This document shows positions 63,461 through 64,000 of a stretch of 64,000 bases of DNA, in pieces; the first letter of the stretch is position 1; each line of letters starts with the position of its first letter. The notes under the pieces are model-generated. The model was not told the origin of the DNA. It searched no databases and saw only the letters and a list, made by a program, of their open reading frames with translations. Origin of the DNA: Ahaetulla prasina (lineage: Eukaryota > Chordata > Lepidosauria > Squamata > Colubridae); NCBI RefSeq assembly GCF_028640845.1, contig NC_080541.1, forward strand, positions 5,671,435-5,735,434, read 5' to 3'. The position numbers were made by a program, and so were the translations under genes.

Positions 63461-63700
63461 AGAGCTGAAGAAATGTTTGTATGAGAAGTGAAACATCTTC
63501 AAAGAAAAACCAGAAGGTCCAGTTGAAAAAAGCATTTTTGGGACAAACATGATCTGGATCAGGGGTCTCCAACCTTGGTCCCTTTAAGACTGAGGAGACA
63601 GCAAAGCTGGCTGAGGGACTCTGGGAGTTGAAGTCCACAAGTCTTAAAGGGACCAAGGTTGGAGACCCCTGATCTGGATGACTGAGAATTGTACATGGAT
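63458..63700 (+). ncRNA. Hammerhead-like motif, family A, with pLTR-A tail
   Basis: CTGAAGA (63465-63471), a decayed helix II, GAAACATC (63490-63497), TTCAAAGAAAAACCAGAAGG, then GTTGAAAAAAGCATTTTTGG and GGATGACTGAGAAT after a hAT insertion. The same tail follows the copy at 63180. Catalysis unlikely. Confidence 0.5.
63560..63671. mobile_element. hAT-like MITE, 112 bp (40-bp-repeat family)
   Basis: CAGGGGTCTCCAACCTTGGT and its near-perfect inverted repeat, ending GGTTGGAGACCCCTG. Perfect duplication ATCTGGAT (63552-63559, 63672-63679). Confidence 0.95.
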
Positions 63701-63704
63701 GGAT

Positions 63705-64000
63705 GGAAAGTCACAAAGGAGAGGAGCAACTTAGAACTAGGGAGAAATTTCAATCAAGATTACATGAAGTTTTAGTACTGCTTTATAAAGCCACAGTAAG
63801 ACCACGCTTGGAACACTGAATCGAGATCTGGTCGTCACAATACAAAAAGATGTTGAGACTCAGGAAAGAGTGCAGAGAAGAGCAACAAAGATGATTAGGG
63901 GACTGGAGGCTAAAACATATGAAGAACGATTGCAGGAACTGGGTATGTCTAGTTTAATAAAAAGAAGGACTAGGAGAGACATGATAGCAGTGTTCCAATA
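63705..64000 (+). mobile_element. CR1 LINE fragment, runs off the window
   Basis: TGGAAAGTCACAAAGGAGAG..., then from about 63753 CR1 RT sequence: SRLHEVLVLLYKATVRPRLE-like, [40 protein letters not shown]. It continues past 64000. Confidence 0.85.

Overview
This window looks like squamate reptile DNA, most likely from a snake. It holds a Sauria-type tRNA SINE, BovB/RTE, CR1, L2 and AT-rich L1 LINEs. It also holds a LINE whose 3' end (TTGGCCAATAAAATTC) runs into (ATTCT)n tails, recalled from the literature as typical of snake 'Snake1/L3' CR1-group elements, and GATA/GACA (Bkm-type) microsatellites. I found no convincing host protein-coding gene, rRNA or canonical tRNA gene. Almost everything recognisable is a transposable element, a product of one, or a satellite. 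Long open frames across the microsatellites (up to 1384 codons) are artefacts of stop-free pentamers.

Layout. 1-2640: CR1 pieces broken by another LINE and a solo LTR, then unassigned DNA. 2.8-22.4 kb: a four-level nest. A Snake1/L3-like LINE is split by a plus-strand L1, which is split by a minus-strand L1, whose ORF2 is split by about 738 uninterrupted pentamers (AATAG on +, ATTCT on -). 22.4-26.5 kb: hammerhead-ribozyme-like modules in tandem with purine/pyrimidine tracts, two solo LTRs, a hAT MITE with an internal minisatellite, and a CR1 with a (TTATG)n tail. 27-32.3 kb: an L3 tail, SINEs, an R4/Dong-like LINE end, GATA/GACA satellites and hAT MITEs. 32.9-34.1 kb: an (AATAG)n to (AATGG)n conversion zone. 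34-36.4 kb: a 300-bp direct duplication and unassigned DNA. 36.9-41.8 kb: a tandem segmental duplication of about 1.93 kb carrying solo LTRs.

41.8-49 kb: a second nest (MITE > L2 > L1 > L2). 49.5-50.1 kb: four tandem L3 3' tails. 50.8-57.5 kb: LINE fragments, BovB, Sauria SINE, solo LTRs and microsatellites. 57.8-64 kb: MITEs (one with a 22-unit minisatellite), CR1 copies punctured by LTRs and hATs, and a Penelope-like element end with an in-frame GIY-YIG C-terminus, inverted pLTR-like arms and a hammerhead-like core.

How the parts interact: older CR1, L2 and L3 copies act as landing sites, and target-site duplications (5 bp or 4 bp for LTRs, 8 bp for hATs, longer for LINEs) date the order of events. 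Pentameric LINE tails and internal repeats of MITEs then seed satellites. The most interesting candidate system is the set of two hammerhead-like families (CTGATGA or CTGAAGA, then GAAACGTC) with TATA-like boxes just upstream, one of them joined to a Penelope-type GIY-YIG end. All calls rest on reading the sequence by eye; family names come from memory of motifs, not database searches.
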